Shown one piece after another: positions 8,368-18,916 of a stretch of DNA of 64,000 bases. The DNA lies in assembly GCF_002287075.1 (NCBI RefSeq), contig NZ_NSKE01000001.1:186001-250000 (forward strand), given 5' to 3'. How positions within the stretch are numbered: the stretch's first letter is position 1; each line of letters begins with the position of its first letter. Under the pieces are notes generated by a model. The model worked only from the letters and a program-made list of their open reading frames with translations. It ran no database searches and was not told where the DNA came from. The position numbers and the translations under genes were made by a program. The stretch is from Fodinibius salipaludis (GTDB taxonomy: Bacteria > Bacteroidota > Rhodothermia > Balneolales > Balneolaceae).

Positions 8368-9342
8368 TTAAATCGAAATAATATCAGCAATACGAAGCAG
8401 CTCTTTATCCATTTTAGGATTTTGCTTGGTCGCCTTTTCAAAGTCGGTATAGCGAATCTCCCGATCACGAATACCAACCATCATATCCCGTTTGCCATCT
8501 TGTAAAGCTTCAACAGCAATAACACCAAGCCGGCTTGCCAACACGCGATCGGCACAACTCGGCCGCCCCCCCCGTTGTACGTGTCCCAAAATCGTTACTT
8601 TGGTTTCGTAGCGATCCCCAAACTCATCCTTCACTTTTTCTTCGAGATCATAGACACTGCCGTTATTATCTCCTTCAGCCACAATAACAAGTCGTGATGA
8701 CTTATTTCGTTTCGAGGTTCTTGCCAGCGACTCAAAAAGCTTTTCAACTCCCCGATCTTCTTCGGGAATAAGGATCTCCTCGGACCCGGCTGCAATACCC
8801 GAATAGACTGCAATGAATCCGGCATCGCGTCCCATTACCTCTATAAAAAACAATCGATTGTGAGACGTTGCCGTATCGCGAATTTTATCCACTGCTTCCA
8901 CAACCGTATTGACAGCCGTGTCAAATCCCACGGTAAAATCAGTACCATAGATATCATTATCAATCGTTCCGGGTATTCCAACAATGGGTAAATCAAACTT
9001 CTCCCCAAACTCCATGGCACCGGTAAAGGTTCCGTCCCCTCCGATCACTACAAGGCCGTCAAGGTTATGCTTCTGGATATTTTCCCAGGCTTTCTGCATC
9101 CCTTCATCGGTTTTAAAATCGAGACTGCGAGCAGATTTTAAAACCGTTCCGCCCTGGTGAATAATATGCTTTACTGACCCGGCGTCCATTTTTTTGATAT
9201 CATTCTGGATCAATCCCTCATATCCCTGATAAATTCCATAGGGTGTTATGTTGTAATATACGCAAGTTCGTACCACCGCACGTATGGCGGCATTCATCCC
9301 CGGCGCATCTCCGCCGGAGGTTAATACACCTATTCGTTCCAT
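8368..9342 (-). CDS. pfkA: ATP-dependent 6-phosphofructokinase
   Basis: 324 residues, the normal size for a bacterial PfkA. It phosphorylates fructose-6-phosphate to fructose-1,6-bisphosphate. Motifs are GGDAPGMNAAIRA at the N-terminus, GGDG at 101-104 (Gly at the fourth position points to ATP rather than pyrophosphate as donor), and the catalytic PGTIDNDI with Asp128. VMGRDAGFIA and GHVQRGGRPSCADR complete the substrate and effector sites. It leads the operon pfkA-GH13-thioredoxin-like-pabC-pabB, which puts the committed glycolytic step together with maltodextrin breakdown. Confidence 0.96.
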   Translation of the reverse strand: MERIGVLTSGGDAPGMNAAIRAVVRTCVYYNITPYGIYQGYEGLIQNDIKKMDAGSVKHIIHQGGTVLKSARSLDFKTDEGMQKAWENIQKHNLDGLVVIGGDGTFTGAMEFGEKFDLPIVGIPGTIDNDIYGTDFTVGFDTAVNTVVEAVDKIRDTATSHNRLFFIEVMGRDAGFIAVYSGIAAGSEEILIPEEDRGVEKLFESLARTSKRNKSSRLVIVAEGDNNGSVYDLEEKVKDEFGDRYETKVTILGHVQRGGRPSCADRVLASRLGVIAVEALQDGKRDMMVGIRDREIRYTDFEKATKQNPKMDKELLRIADIISI

Positions 9343-9429
9343 TATTTACTGTAGGATTGAAATTCTTAATTATTCAGATAAGCTAAATACCGCTATCAAC
9401 GGTCTAATTTTGAGCGCTAAATATAACAA

Positions 9430-10200
9430 TTATTGAAGATCATAAATAAGTTTTCTGCACTGTTCTTTTAGCATGGGATCGTCGGGCGTTCGACTTTTCA
9501 GCTCTACCGCCCTTTCGCAAGTTTCAACTGCTTGCTGATCCTGCCCCATCTCTTCATATACCTTGGCAAGATCATAGTAATACAGAATATTATTATCGTT
9601 AAAATCGATTGCTTTTTGGATAGCATCCGCAGCTTTTTGGTTACTTGCATCTCCAGGAATACCACCAAATAACGTATTTGCTGCTGCCCGTTCCACCCAG
9701 CTCAAGTTCACTACCTTAAAATGCCAGCGTCCGAGTACATGCCAGGCACCTGCATGATTTTCATCATATTTCAGGGCCTTATCCACATGTTTCTTAATAG
9801 ATCTGGATGCCGCAACACGATCACGAGCCCCCGAAATAAGCGCTTTACGCCCCATGGCAACCGACATCACAAAATGGGATTGAGCATCAGTAGAATCTAC
9901 TTGAAGAGCCCGTTCGGCAAGATCAATGCCATGATTAAAATATTCTTTCTGATCATCCTCGTCACTCAACCTGTTGCCAACCCGGGAATACAAGAAACTG
10001 CCTCGCCACAGTGACTTGTAATTTTTAGGTTCTTCTTCCAGAATATCGCGGTATAATTTTAGCGCCTCTTCTTCCTGAAAAGATTCATAAAGAGAATCGG
10101 CCCGTTGTTTTTTATCCACAAGATCTTGCTGGGCAAAAAGCAGTAATGGAAAAACAAAAATAGCAAGAGCAACAATAATACCTTTTCTAAATAAATTCAT
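9430..10200 (-). CDS. Secreted TPR-repeat protein
   Basis: 256 residues with an N-terminal signal peptide (about residues 1-23, ending LLLFAQQ) and several tetratricopeptide-like helical pairs: residues about 30-65, 85-125 (HGIDLAERALQVDSTDAQSHFVMSVAMG) and 195-240 (LYYYDLAKVYEEMGQDQQAVETCERAVEL). The arrangement resembles periplasmic TPR proteins of the regulator-of-microtubule-dynamics-like family seen in Bacteroidota relatives; I do not assign a function. It is 87 bases downstream of pfkA, with no clear terminator between, and on the same strand. Confidence 0.7.
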   Translation of the reverse strand: MNLFRKGIIVALAIFVFPLLLFAQQDLVDKKQRADSLYESFQEEEALKLYRDILEEEPKNYKSLWRGSFLYSRVGNRLSDEDDQKEYFNHGIDLAERALQVDSTDAQSHFVMSVAMGRKALISGARDRVAASRSIKKHVDKALKYDENHAGAWHVLGRWHFKVVNLSWVERAAANTLFGGIPGDASNQKAADAIQKAIDFNDNNILYYYDLAKVYEEMGQDQQAVETCERAVELKSRTPDDPMLKEQCRKLIYDLQ

Positions 10201-10257
10201 AACGTAAAATTATATCAAAGCTATTGTTAAACGATATTAATCAGGATAATATATTTA

Positions 10258-10890
10258 TCACAACTCATTGATACTACCCTTGGCATTAATTTTATATTCG
10301 ACTGTGATGGTGTTTTTCTGCTCCACCGGATACTTGATGTCCCGAATGGTCTCCGATCGAATTAACATCGAATTCCCTTCCCCGTTTACCGTAATCGTTG
10401 TCTGGATATTGTGAGCCGGAATTTTCTCATACATTCCAACAGTGCTAAAGCTTCGTAATTCATTATCACTAAACGTAGCAACAATAACTTCTGCATTCGT
10501 ATAAACTGACTGGTAATCCAGCAAAAACCAACGCACAGTCTGAGCCTCCAAAGTTTGTTCAGCCACCAGTGTTAACGTCTGATGTTCTTCTTCTACATTG
10601 CACGGATCTGCCTTCAATGATAGGTTTTTCAAGACCTCCCAATTAAGTGAAAAAGGCATTTCTAAAGTTGAAACAGAAGCACAATCTGATACTTCAACTA
10701 AATTATCCGCTAAATTCTCCGAATTGCTACTCTCTTTTAATTCCTGATCTGTATTCTCTTTAAAGGTGGAATAGTCTTGAGCATCAAGATACTGTTTATC
10801 AACCTTTTGCTCTTTCTCCTCAGAACATGAAATAAAACTAACAGCTACTGCAAAAATAATGAATACATAAAATACCTTCCTTTTAACCAT
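10258..10890 (-). CDS. Lipoprotein of unknown function
   Basis: 210 residues. The first 22 form a lipoprotein signal with the lipobox FISC (lipidated Cys22), followed by a short acidic linker rich in Glu, Ser and Asn. The remainder is predicted mostly beta strand, with two internal cysteines (in VSDCASVS and KADPCNVEEE) that could form a disulfide. I do not recognise a family. It lies 57 bases upstream of the TPR gene and 23 bases downstream of ispG, all on one strand, so they may be co-transcribed. Confidence 0.65.
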   Translation of the reverse strand: MVKRKVFYVFIIFAVAVSFISCSEEKEQKVDKQYLDAQDYSTFKENTDQELKESSNSENLADNLVEVSDCASVSTLEMPFSLNWEVLKNLSLKADPCNVEEEHQTLTLVAEQTLEAQTVRWFLLDYQSVYTNAEVIVATFSDNELRSFSTVGMYEKIPAHNIQTTITVNGEGNSMLIRSETIRDIKYPVEQKNTITVEYKINAKGSINEL

Positions 10891-10913
10891 AGCAGCATAT
10901 TAATTGCAATTAT

Positions 10914-12173
10914 TTATGATGCACTTTCTTCAACAGCTTCGCTTTCCTCTTCTCCATTGGTATTGCCATAATTCCGCATTACATAATCATCCAGGATATT
11001 GCGAAACTCTTCACCAATACCGTCACCACGAAGGGTCGTATAATGATCACCATCCATATAAACGGGAGCTTTGGGCTCTTCAAAGGTTCCGGGCAAAGAA
11101 ATACCAATATTAGCATTACGCGATTCCCCGGGACCGTTAACCACGCATCCCATAACCGCAACGTTCATTTCCTCAACCCCGGGATAAACATCGCGCCAGA
11201 TCGGCATCATTTCGCGCAGATAATCCTGAATTTCATCAGCAAGCTCCTGAAAATACGTACTGTTTGTACGTCCACATCCGGGGCAAGCCGTTACTTGAGG
11301 TACAAAACTACGGATGCCGAGCGATTGTAAAACCTGCTGACATATTCGTACTTCCTCAGCCCGATCACCTCCCGGCTTTGGTGTCAGCGAAACGCGAATG
11401 GTATCTCCAATGCCCTGCTGCAATAACACAGACAGTGCTGCTGTACTGGCAACCGTTCCTTTCATGCCCATTCCCGCTTCGGTAAGCCCCACATGCAGCG
11501 GATAGTCGAGCAGTTCAGCAATACGTTCATACACATGCACAACATCCTGCACATGAGACATTTTACAGCTGATGATAATTTTATTGGAGGCAAGTCCTAC
11601 ACTTTCAGCCAGCTCCGCAGAACGACGGGCACTTTCAACCATTGTATCCAACATCACCTGCTTGGACGACTTGGGATTTTCGAGTTCACTATTGGCATCC
11701 ATTTTCTTAGCCAACAACTTTTGATCCAGCGAACCCCAGTTTACTCCAATACGTACCGGCTTGTCATGTTTTATCGCCTGCTCTACAATAGTACAAAAGT
11801 TCTCATCCCGTGTTTTGGTACCGGTATTACCGGGATTGATACGAAACTTCGACAGAGCTTGTCCCGCTTCCGGATAATCAACCAGAAGCTTGTGCCCGTT
11901 ATAGTGAAAGTCGCCAACGATGGGTACCGTCACATCATCCGCAAGCAGCTTTTCCTTAATTTTGGGAACCGCCTTTGCCGCCGCATCATTATTTACGGTA
12001 ATACGGACGATCTCCGAACCGGACCTATGCAAGTGCTTAATCTGTTCTACCGTCGCGTCAACATCCGACGTATCAGTATTCGTCATTGACTGTACCACAA
12101 TTGGTGCTCCACCGCCTACCGGAACATCACCAACCATTACTTGAATAGAATCTCGCCGTTTAATGTGAGACAT
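10914..12173 (-). CDS. ispG: 4-hydroxy-3-methylbut-2-enyl diphosphate synthase (IspG/GcpE)
   Basis: 419 residues. Converts methylerythritol cyclodiphosphate to HMBPP in the MEP isoprenoid pathway. The three 4Fe-4S ligands are visible as Cys297 and Cys300 in TACPGCGRT and Cys343 in [11 protein letters not shown], with the fourth ligand Glu350. The N-terminal TIM barrel starts [20 protein letters not shown]. The length is that of the short two-domain form, without the large insert of the Bacteroidetes/Chlamydia/plant three-domain type, which is a useful taxonomic hint away from classical Bacteroidales. An acidic tail ([12 protein letters not shown]) ends the protein. Confidence 0.96.
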   Translation of the reverse strand: MSHIKRRDSIQVMVGDVPVGGGAPIVVQSMTNTDTSDVDATVEQIKHLHRSGSEIVRITVNNDAAAKAVPKIKEKLLADDVTVPIVGDFHYNGHKLLVDYPEAGQALSKFRINPGNTGTKTRDENFCTIVEQAIKHDKPVRIGVNWGSLDQKLLAKKMDANSELENPKSSKQVMLDTMVESARRSAELAESVGLASNKIIISCKMSHVQDVVHVYERIAELLDYPLHVGLTEAGMGMKGTVASTAALSVLLQQGIGDTIRVSLTPKPGGDRAEEVRICQQVLQSLGIRSFVPQVTACPGCGRTNSTYFQELADEIQDYLREMMPIWRDVYPGVEEMNVAVMGCVVNGPGESRNANIGISLPGTFEEPKAPVYMDGDHYTTLRGDGIGEEFRNILDDYVMRNYGNTNGEEESEAVEESAS

Positions 12174-12247
12174 AATATCGTTGTTTCTTTTTCTGATCGT
12201 ACCTTAATGAACCACAGGTACGATAAAAATCATTCAAAATTTTGCAA

Positions 12248-13114
12248 TTAATTCTTATTACTAAGCTCAAAAAGTTTTTGCTTTTCCTCATCAGTCAGAC
12301 CATCATATCCTTTTTGAGAAATCTTCTCCAGGATCGCATCAAGTTCAGATTGATCCGTTTCTTCAACAATTTCCACATCAGAAACAGAATACATATTATC
12401 GTTTTTAGGGCGGGACTTCTTCTTTTGGTACGTTCCCTTCAACCGATACCAAAGCTGTTCAATAGGTAACACCCAGCGACTCAGATCGTTCCCCTGAGCA
12501 TGGTATTTCATCAATAAATAACCAACACCGGCTCCGGCCAAGTGGACAATTCGCGCCGTACCGTCCGATGATCCCAATAATAAAGCATCAATAGCAATAA
12601 GTCCGGCTACGACGTAGCGCGCCTGGATAGGTGGAAAGAAAATAAGCATAATGGGCATGGTAGGATACAGCATCGCAAAGGCAACCATGATACCATAGAC
12701 AGCTCCCGACGCCCCAATTACGGGATTAAATCCCAATACCGGGGCTGCAATAATATTGAATAACGCTCCACCGATGCCAGCACCAAAAAACAGAACAGAA
12801 AATGTCCGAGGCCCCATCGACTCTTCAACTGAACGCCCCAGCCACCAGAGCCAAAGCATATTAAAAAGTAAATGAAAAGCGCCCCCATGCAAAAACATAT
12901 AGGTAACCGCTCTCCACGGCTGAAAAAGAGCCATCTGCCACTCCGGATAAAAGGCAAATGCATTAACAAATAGATTGCTATAGGCGGGACTGAAGATGCT
13001 CAGTACTGTTTGGAAGATAAAAACGGCTACATTGATCGTAACAATCACACGGATTGCCGCCGGCAATCCCCAATAACCGCGTTTTACTGAGTTACCAAAA
13101 GAGTCGTTATACAT
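12248..13114 (-). CDS. Rhomboid-family intramembrane serine protease (first of a tandem pair)
   Basis: 288 residues with about six hydrophobic helices. The catalytic dyad is Ser136 in GASGAVYG and His191 in IVHLAGAGVGYL; HLLFNMLWLWWLGRSVEE is the conserved TM2 segment. A charged cytoplasmic C-terminal tail (about 215-288) contains KKKSRPKND and a short segment resembling the DUF6576 tail found on some rhomboids (KISQKGYDGLTDEEKQKLFELS). It cleaves transmembrane substrates within the membrane; the substrate is unknown. The second rhomboid gene lies 58 bases upstream. Confidence 0.9.
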   Translation of the reverse strand: MYNDSFGNSVKRGYWGLPAAIRVIVTINVAVFIFQTVLSIFSPAYSNLFVNAFAFYPEWQMALFQPWRAVTYMFLHGGAFHLLFNMLWLWWLGRSVEESMGPRTFSVLFFGAGIGGALFNIIAAPVLGFNPVIGASGAVYGIMVAFAMLYPTMPIMLIFFPPIQARYVVAGLIAIDALLLGSSDGTARIVHLAGAGVGYLLMKYHAQGNDLSRWVLPIEQLWYRLKGTYQKKKSRPKNDNMYSVSDVEIVEETDQSELDAILEKISQKGYDGLTDEEKQKLFELSNKN

Positions 13115-13172
13115 GTTGGTAGTTCGCCATTAATACTATTGCTGTATTGCGTAAAGTTAAAAAAATCCCCTG

Positions 13173-13802
13173 TTAGTAGTAAGAGTCTTCACTTTTTAAT
13201 CCCCAATATTTTATCAGGATAAAACCTACGAGCATCCCCCCCAAGTGTGCAAAATGTGCTACCCCAGAGTTTGTTCTCGTTAGCCCACTGACGAGTTCAA
13301 TTGCTCCAAATATAGCTACGAAATACTTTGCTTTAATGGGGATTGGTGGAAAAAGAAGCATAATCGGGCGGTTGGGAAACATCATTCCAAATGCCAACAG
13401 AATTCCATAAACGGCTCCCGAAGCACCCAACGTAGGTGCACCACCTCCGCCAATAAGCATGTGCAGCAAAGCCGCACCAATACCGGTTAAAAAGTAGTAC
13501 AGTACAAAACGGTTGGTTCCCCAAAAGTTTTCGATAGCCTGACCAAACATCCAGAGGGCAAACAAGTTAAAAAAGATATGCCCAAATCCAGCGTGTAGAA
13601 ACATGTAAGAGATCAATTGCCAAACCCCGAAACGTCCGGAGTCGATTGGCCAAAGTGCTCCGTAGGTAAATAAATACTCCGAAACCACAGGCGTACTCAA
13701 TGCTACAAAAGCCAGCAAATTAATAATCAACAGATGTTTAACAGCCGGCGGAAATATCGAAAATTGCGTATTGGGACTATATTGTGGGGATTGATAATTC
13801 AA
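13173..13802 (-). CDS. Rhomboid-family intramembrane serine protease (second of a tandem pair)
   Basis: 209 residues, six predicted transmembrane helices and nothing more. Catalytic Ser128 lies in GASGAVYGILLAFG and His186 in AHFAHLGGMLVGF; GHIFFNLFALWMFGQAIE is the TM2 signature. It shares layout and motif wording with the adjacent rhomboid (both have GASGAVYGI and PNRPIML/PTMPIML followed by a FPPI segment), so the two probably arose by duplication. Unlike its neighbour it lacks a cytoplasmic tail. Confidence 0.9.
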   Translation of the reverse strand: MNYQSPQYSPNTQFSIFPPAVKHLLIINLLAFVALSTPVVSEYLFTYGALWPIDSGRFGVWQLISYMFLHAGFGHIFFNLFALWMFGQAIENFWGTNRFVLYYFLTGIGAALLHMLIGGGGAPTLGASGAVYGILLAFGMMFPNRPIMLLFPPIPIKAKYFVAIFGAIELVSGLTRTNSGVAHFAHLGGMLVGFILIKYWGLKSEDSYY

Positions 13803-14035
13803 GAATAAATGATATTTGTTAGCAATTTATTTTGATGGAATATACGGTTCCTAAGCGTCAATTCTAATAGCTTATAACACTCGTACATCGACTATTATAG
13901 ATACGAATTCAAATGCTTTTTGTTGTTAGTCACCCGAAAAGTATTAATATAACAATAACCACTAAGACCGCTGTGTGTTATCTTTATATAAAACTCTAAA
14001 ATGATTTGAAAAAGATATGGAGCTAAAATTTATAA

Positions 14036-15364
14036 CTACTGGCTACTGTGTTGATTCATGTAATCAACAGTAAGTCCGACCATCGATTTTACACCCAGCT
14101 TCATTCCTTCTTCTTTAATATAAAAATCAGGTGTATGATGAGGCGCAGCCTCGGCAGGATCCATTCCCTTGGGCATGCCGCCGACAAACCAATACAAGCC
14201 GGGTACTTCTTTTTGGAAGAATGAAAAATCCTCGGCCCCGGTAATAGCATCCGATAAAATAACATCTTCTGAACCGGCAACTCCTTGTAGCGTAGGCAAC
14301 ATCTTCTCGGTAAGGTCTGGATCGTTATACGTCACCGGATATCCTTCTTCAATTTCAACCTCCGCCGTTGCTCCCATGCTTTCTGCCGTCTTTGTTGCTA
14401 CATGACGTATTTTTTTGTGGATGATATCCTGCATCTCAGTATCGAGCGTGCGAATGGTACCGATCATCTCCGCTTCTTCCGGGATAATATTATTGCGAAC
14501 ACCGGACTCAATCTTTCCAACTGAAATGACCGCGGCAGCTTTTGTAAGTTCAGTTTGGCGGCTGATGATGGATTGTAATCCCTCAATTATTTTTGCCGAA
14601 GTTACGATGGGGTCAACCCCAGTCCACGGTGTAGATCCATGAGTCTGTTTCCCCTTTACGGTAATTACAAAACGATCAGATGCGGCCATAGTGCCCTTAG
14701 GTCGGTATCGAATTTTACCCACTTCGGTTTGTGAATTGATGTGCTGACCAAAAATCACATCTACATTAGGATCTTCCAACACTCCTTCCTCCACCATCAA
14801 TTCGGCTCCGCCTTCCTCACCCGGAGGGGCACCCTCTTCAGCCGGCTGAAAGATGAATTTTACCGTACCTTGCAGCTCATCCTTCATGTCGGTAAGAATT
14901 TTTGCCGCGCCCATCAGCATAGCAATATGGGTATCATGCCCACAGGCATGACTTACGCCCACTTCTTTACCCAGATAGGTCGTTGTTTTCGTTGATTTAG
15001 AGGGGACATCTGTCCGTTCCTTAACCGGCAACGCATCAATATCAGCTCGCAAGCCTACAACAGGCCCTTCTTTACCTCCTTCCAAAATTCCGACCACCCC
15101 CGTGTGTGCAACGCCCGTTTCAACTTTCATTCCCAGATCCCGTAAATAATCCGCTATATATTCAGCGGTTTCCTCTTCCCGATTCGAAAGCTCCGGATTT
15201 TGGTGAAAATGGCGCCGCCATTCTAAAACCTGCTCAAAGATTTCTTCGGTCTGCTCGTTAATCTGTTGATACCGTTCTTCGGAATCTTGTTGCTGTGCCA
15301 GTGCCGGCCATTGTAATCCCAATAACAGTACTGTAATGAGTATTCCGAATCCTATTCTGTTCAT
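14036..15364 (-). CDS. Exported M20-family amidohydrolase
   Basis: 442 residues with a cleavable signal peptide (about 1-23, ending PALAQQ), so it acts in the periplasm or outside. Metal-binding features of M20D enzymes are seen: GLRADIDALP, HACGHDTHIAMLMGAAK, FQPAEEG and a late histidine in PHHTPDF. The family includes N-acyl-amino-acid (hippurate) hydrolases and IAA-amino-acid hydrolases; the physiological substrate is probably an N-acylated amino acid or dipeptide. It stands alone, flanked by 233 and 191 bases of non-coding DNA; the 13803-14035 gap shows no coding sequence. Confidence 0.88.
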   Translation of the reverse strand: MNRIGFGILITVLLLGLQWPALAQQQDSEERYQQINEQTEEIFEQVLEWRRHFHQNPELSNREEETAEYIADYLRDLGMKVETGVAHTGVVGILEGGKEGPVVGLRADIDALPVKERTDVPSKSTKTTTYLGKEVGVSHACGHDTHIAMLMGAAKILTDMKDELQGTVKFIFQPAEEGAPPGEEGGAELMVEEGVLEDPNVDVIFGQHINSQTEVGKIRYRPKGTMAASDRFVITVKGKQTHGSTPWTGVDPIVTSAKIIEGLQSIISRQTELTKAAAVISVGKIESGVRNNIIPEEAEMIGTIRTLDTEMQDIIHKKIRHVATKTAESMGATAEVEIEEGYPVTYNDPDLTEKMLPTLQGVAGSEDVILSDAITGAEDFSFFQKEVPGLYWFVGGMPKGMDPAEAAPHHTPDFYIKEEGMKLGVKSMVGLTVDYMNQHSSQ

Positions 15365-15497
15365 AATATCAAAATTAATTAAACCCGTAGTTATCGATCC
15401 TTTTTATTTTGTTGAAATAATTACAGATCTGCAAAAATCATTCTTCAATAACTAAAAATGCAGTGAGCCATTCATTTGTAACAGATCCTAAATATAA

Positions 15498-15528
15498 AAC
15501 CCCCAGGAATTTATATATCCTGAGGGTT
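15498..15528 (-). terminator. Rho-independent-type hairpin after glnN
   Basis: Arms AACCCCCAGGA and TCCTGAGGGTT pair with one mismatch around a TTTATATA-rich loop. It begins 28 bases past the glnN stop on the minus strand. The following run (TTTATATTTAGG) is only a weak U tract. Confidence 0.6.
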
Positions 15529-15555
15529 CAAATAGTTAACTGTTTACAAATACTA

Positions 15556-17739
15556 TTATTTAACAAACAGCATCTCCCGATAAATGGGTAACGGCCAATA
15601 ATCATCGGCTACATGACGCTCAAGATAATCGACTGAGTCACGTATCTTTGTCATCGCCGGCCGTACATTATCCTTTACATATGCTGCATTTCCCAGGATC
15701 GACTCATCATCACTATGAAGGACAATCTCTCGAAGTTCCTCCAAAGCATCGTTGAGATCATTCAATCCATTATTAACCTTTTTGAGCATCTCCATTGATC
15801 CCCTGTTTTCAAGACCGAGACCATCAATACGCTCCACATTATCGGCAAGCTCATTCATGTATCGTACCGCAGCAGGATAAATCATGGTTTTGGCCATCGA
15901 TTCGGTAGTATCTGCCTCGATATTGAGCGTTGTTAAATATTGCTCGGCCCAAATTTCCTGTCGTGAGTGTATTTCACGCTTATTCAGCACCTGATGCTTC
16001 TCAAACAGATCGATATTTTTATCATCTGTCAACTTAGGTAATGCATCCATGGTAGTGGGAAGATTAAGCAATCCGCGCTCTTCCGCTTCTTTCTCCCATT
16101 CTTCAGAATATCCGTCACCGTTAAATATGATATCCTCGGAATCGGAAAGTGCTTCTCGAATCACTTCACCCAGCGATTCTTCCAGCGATTCCCCATTTTC
16201 GACCTTTTCCTCAAGATCAGTACAAAGCTGATCGATAGCATCAGCCACAATGGTATTTAAAACAACAATGGGAAACGAAATAGACTGACTGGAACCCACA
16301 GCACGGAATTCAAACTTATTGCCAGTAAAAGCAAACGGAGACGTTCGGTTACGATCACCTGCATGCTTCGGCAGCGAAGGCAGTACAGGAGTTCCCAATC
16401 CCAGTAGGCCTCCCTGTTTTGATTTCTTAGCCCCGCCATTTAAGAGTTGATCAATCACATCTGCCAACTGATCACCAATATAAGCAGATATAATAGCCGG
16501 AGGTGCCTCATTAGCTCCAAGACGATGATCGTTGCCCGCATGCGCAATACTAATACGAAGCAGATCCTGATGTTCATAAACAGCCTTTAAAATAGCCGTG
16601 AAGAAAAACAGAAACTGCATATTGTCATGCGGATTATCACCCGGTTCAAGCAGATTCATCCCTTCGCTGGTGCTAAGCGACCAATTAAGGTGCTTGCCGC
16701 TCCCATTTACGCCGTCAAATGGTTTTTCATGTAGCAGGCATTCAAAACCATAGTTGCGTGCTATCCGTTTTAACGTAATCATCATCAACTGCTGATGATC
16801 GGCTGCAATATTACACCTTTCAAAAATGGGTGCAATTTCAAATTGTCCCGGCGCCACCTCATTATGACGTGTTTTAACAGGTATTCCCAGCTTGTAAAGT
16901 TCTTTTTCGGCATCCAGCATAAACGAGAGTACCCGCTCTTGGATAGTGCCAAAATAATGGTCATCAAGTTCTTGGCCACGTGGAGGTTTAGCCCCAACAA
17001 GTGTTCTTCCTGACGTCATTAAATCAGGACGACGGTAGAAAAACTCCTGATCAATTAGAAAATACTCTTGCTCACAACCTACAGTTGATGAAACCCTCTT
17101 GGCGTCAACATCAAAAAGCTTAAGTGCTCTTTTCGCTTGTTTATCAAGTGTTTCATTGGAACGCAAAATAGGCGTCTTATGGTCAAGCGCTTCGCCAGAC
17201 CATGAAGCAAAAGCGGTGGGAATACACAGGTAACAACCATTATCATTCTCCATAATAAAGGCCGGTGATGTCGGATCCCAAGCGGTATAGCCTCGGGCTT
17301 CAAATGTCTGCCGTAACCCTCCACTCGGGAAGCTGGAAGCATCTGGCTCACCCTGAATAAGATCTGATCCCGAAAATTCGGCAATTGCTCCTCCTCCCTG
17401 GTTAGGAGTTATAAAGCTGTCATGCTTTTCAGCAGTTAATCCTGTTAACGGTTGAAACCAGTGCGTAAAGTGAGTAGCACCCTTTTCAGTAGCCCAATCT
17501 TTCATAGCCACAGCAACAGCATCAGCCACTTCAGAATTTAGCTGCTCTCCTTCTTCGATTGTTTTTTCCAGATCCTTCCAAATAGCCTGGGGCAGCCGTT
17601 CTTCAAGATCTTCCTGCTGAAAGGTGTTCTCACCGAATATCTCGGTAATATTCATAGACTCTCGTTCTGAACCATTAGATTTTGGCGACCAGTTCCGAGC
17701 AGCCGCCAAAGGATCGTATCGTCGCATTAATTTTGTCAT
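15556..17739 (-). CDS. glnN: Glutamine synthetase type III
   Basis: 727 residues, matching GSIII (about 700-730), far longer than GlnA type I. It makes glutamine from glutamate and ammonia with ATP. GSIII landmarks are [31 protein letters not shown] (glutamate/ATP site) and [18 protein letters not shown]. The enzyme forms double-stacked hexamers in studied members. The first ATG is used here; Met5 (17727) and Met29 (17655) are alternative starts, since the first 28 residues carry no family signal. It is divergent from menA across an AT-rich 280-base gap that must hold both promoters. Confidence 0.96.
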   Translation of the reverse strand: MTKLMRRYDPLAAARNWSPKSNGSERESMNITEIFGENTFQQEDLEERLPQAIWKDLEKTIEEGEQLNSEVADAVAVAMKDWATEKGATHFTHWFQPLTGLTAEKHDSFITPNQGGGAIAEFSGSDLIQGEPDASSFPSGGLRQTFEARGYTAWDPTSPAFIMENDNGCYLCIPTAFASWSGEALDHKTPILRSNETLDKQAKRALKLFDVDAKRVSSTVGCEQEYFLIDQEFFYRRPDLMTSGRTLVGAKPPRGQELDDHYFGTIQERVLSFMLDAEKELYKLGIPVKTRHNEVAPGQFEIAPIFERCNIAADHQQLMMITLKRIARNYGFECLLHEKPFDGVNGSGKHLNWSLSTSEGMNLLEPGDNPHDNMQFLFFFTAILKAVYEHQDLLRISIAHAGNDHRLGANEAPPAIISAYIGDQLADVIDQLLNGGAKKSKQGGLLGLGTPVLPSLPKHAGDRNRTSPFAFTGNKFEFRAVGSSQSISFPIVVLNTIVADAIDQLCTDLEEKVENGESLEESLGEVIREALSDSEDIIFNGDGYSEEWEKEAEERGLLNLPTTMDALPKLTDDKNIDLFEKHQVLNKREIHSRQEIWAEQYLTTLNIEADTTESMAKTMIYPAAVRYMNELADNVERIDGLGLENRGSMEMLKKVNNGLNDLNDALEELREIVLHSDDESILGNAAYVKDNVRPAMTKIRDSVDYLERHVADDYWPLPIYREMLFVK

Positions 17740-18019
17740 TGGAAAAGTATGTGTGGATAGTTTGTTAGAATTTAAACTGCCCTAAATATAATTGAAACTC
17801 AGACTACAACACAAATTATTTAATTAAAAATTTATTAACATATTATTTTTAAAGGTCTAATTGGCAATTATATTTAATATTTTAATTTATGATGATCTTA
17901 TTTCCATTCTCAGTTAAATTAGTTTACTACAAATTAAAAATAGCTTGTTTTTTTAAGCGAGAAATTTATTGCTATAATTGGAGCCAAACTTTTTCCACAA
18001 TTTTTCCCACATTTTACAC

Positions 18020-18916
18020 ATGACTAATTCAAAAACGCTGAGCATTTGGATCAAAGCTGCGCGTCCACAAACCCTGCCCGCCGCCTTTGTTCCTGTTTGC
18101 GTTGGAGCCGCCTTAGCATATCACGACCAACTACTTTTATGGGATGCTACAATCGTTGCCCTGCTGTGTGCTTTCCTCATTCAAATAGGAACCAATTTTG
18201 CCAACGACTATTTTGATTTCAAAAAAGGAGCCGATACTGAAGAACGCATCGGCTTCGAACGCGCTACAGCAAATGGACTTATTTCTGCCGAAGCGATGCG
18301 CAATGCTGCTATCATTACAATGGGACTGGCTTTTCTTTTAGGATTGTACCTTGTTTGGCATGCCGGGTGGGCAATTTTCTGGATCGGTGTAGCCTCCCTC
18401 GTCTTTGGAGTCCTTTACACCGGCGGCCCTTTTCCCCTCGGTTATAATGGACTTGGTGATATATTTGTATTTATTTTTTTTGGGATCGTTGCCGTCATGG
18501 GCACCTATTATGTTAATGCCCTCGAATGGAGTAACGCTTCTTTTTGGGCCTCGCTGGCCGTAGGAGCACTGGCTACTAACATTTTAGTTATTAATAACCT
18601 GCGCGACGTTGAACAGGACAAGAATGCCGGAAAAAACACGCTTGGAGTCCTTTTAGGAGAAGATGCCCTGCGCTGGGAATATCTGCTAATGTTGTTGTTG
18701 GCATTAGCCATACCTCCTCACTTTTATTTTCAACTGGGATATGGTACAATCATATTCCTTCCCTTTATAATCTGCCCTTATGGATTCGCCCAACTTTATA
18801 AAGTGTGGTTCTGGGATGATAAACATAAATTCAATAAAGTATTGGAACACACCGCTCGTTTCATGACCTTTTATGGAATCTTGTTTAGTATCGGAATTAT
18901 TGTGGATCATCTATGA
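18020..18916 (+). CDS. menA: 1,4-dihydroxy-2-naphthoate polyprenyltransferase
   Basis: 298 residues from the ATG at 18020; an in-frame TTG at 17978 would add 14 residues of no family character. MenA attaches the prenyl chain to DHNA in menaquinone synthesis, in the inner membrane. Visible are the N-terminal WIKAARPQTLPAAFVPV, the first Asp-rich motif ANDYFDFKKGAD, the second NNLRDVEQDKNAGKNTL, and about eight hydrophobic helices. Its stop overlaps the start of menC (ATGA), and menE follows, giving a translationally coupled menaquinone operon. menD, menF, menB and menH are not in the window. Confidence 0.94.
   Translation: MTNSKTLSIWIKAARPQTLPAAFVPVCVGAALAYHDQLLLWDATIVALLCAFLIQIGTNFANDYFDFKKGADTEERIGFERATANGLISAEAMRNAAIITMGLAFLLGLYLVWHAGWAIFWIGVASLVFGVLYTGGPFPLGYNGLGDIFVFIFFGIVAVMGTYYVNALEWSNASFWASLAVGALATNILVINNLRDVEQDKNAGKNTLGVLLGEDALRWEYLLMLLLALAIPPHFYFQLGYGTIIFLPFIICPYGFAQLYKVWFWDDKHKFNKVLEHTARFMTFYGILFSIGIIVDHL

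Noticed and set aside
11493-12089. Long open frame (198 codons) on the plus strand opposite ispG
   Set aside because: Antisense shadow of a fully supported ispG; composition is not protein-like and there is no start context.
17978-18019. TTG start giving menA 14 more residues
   Set aside because: The added residues have no MenA character, and an ATG follows at 18020 right before the conserved WIKAARPQT segment.
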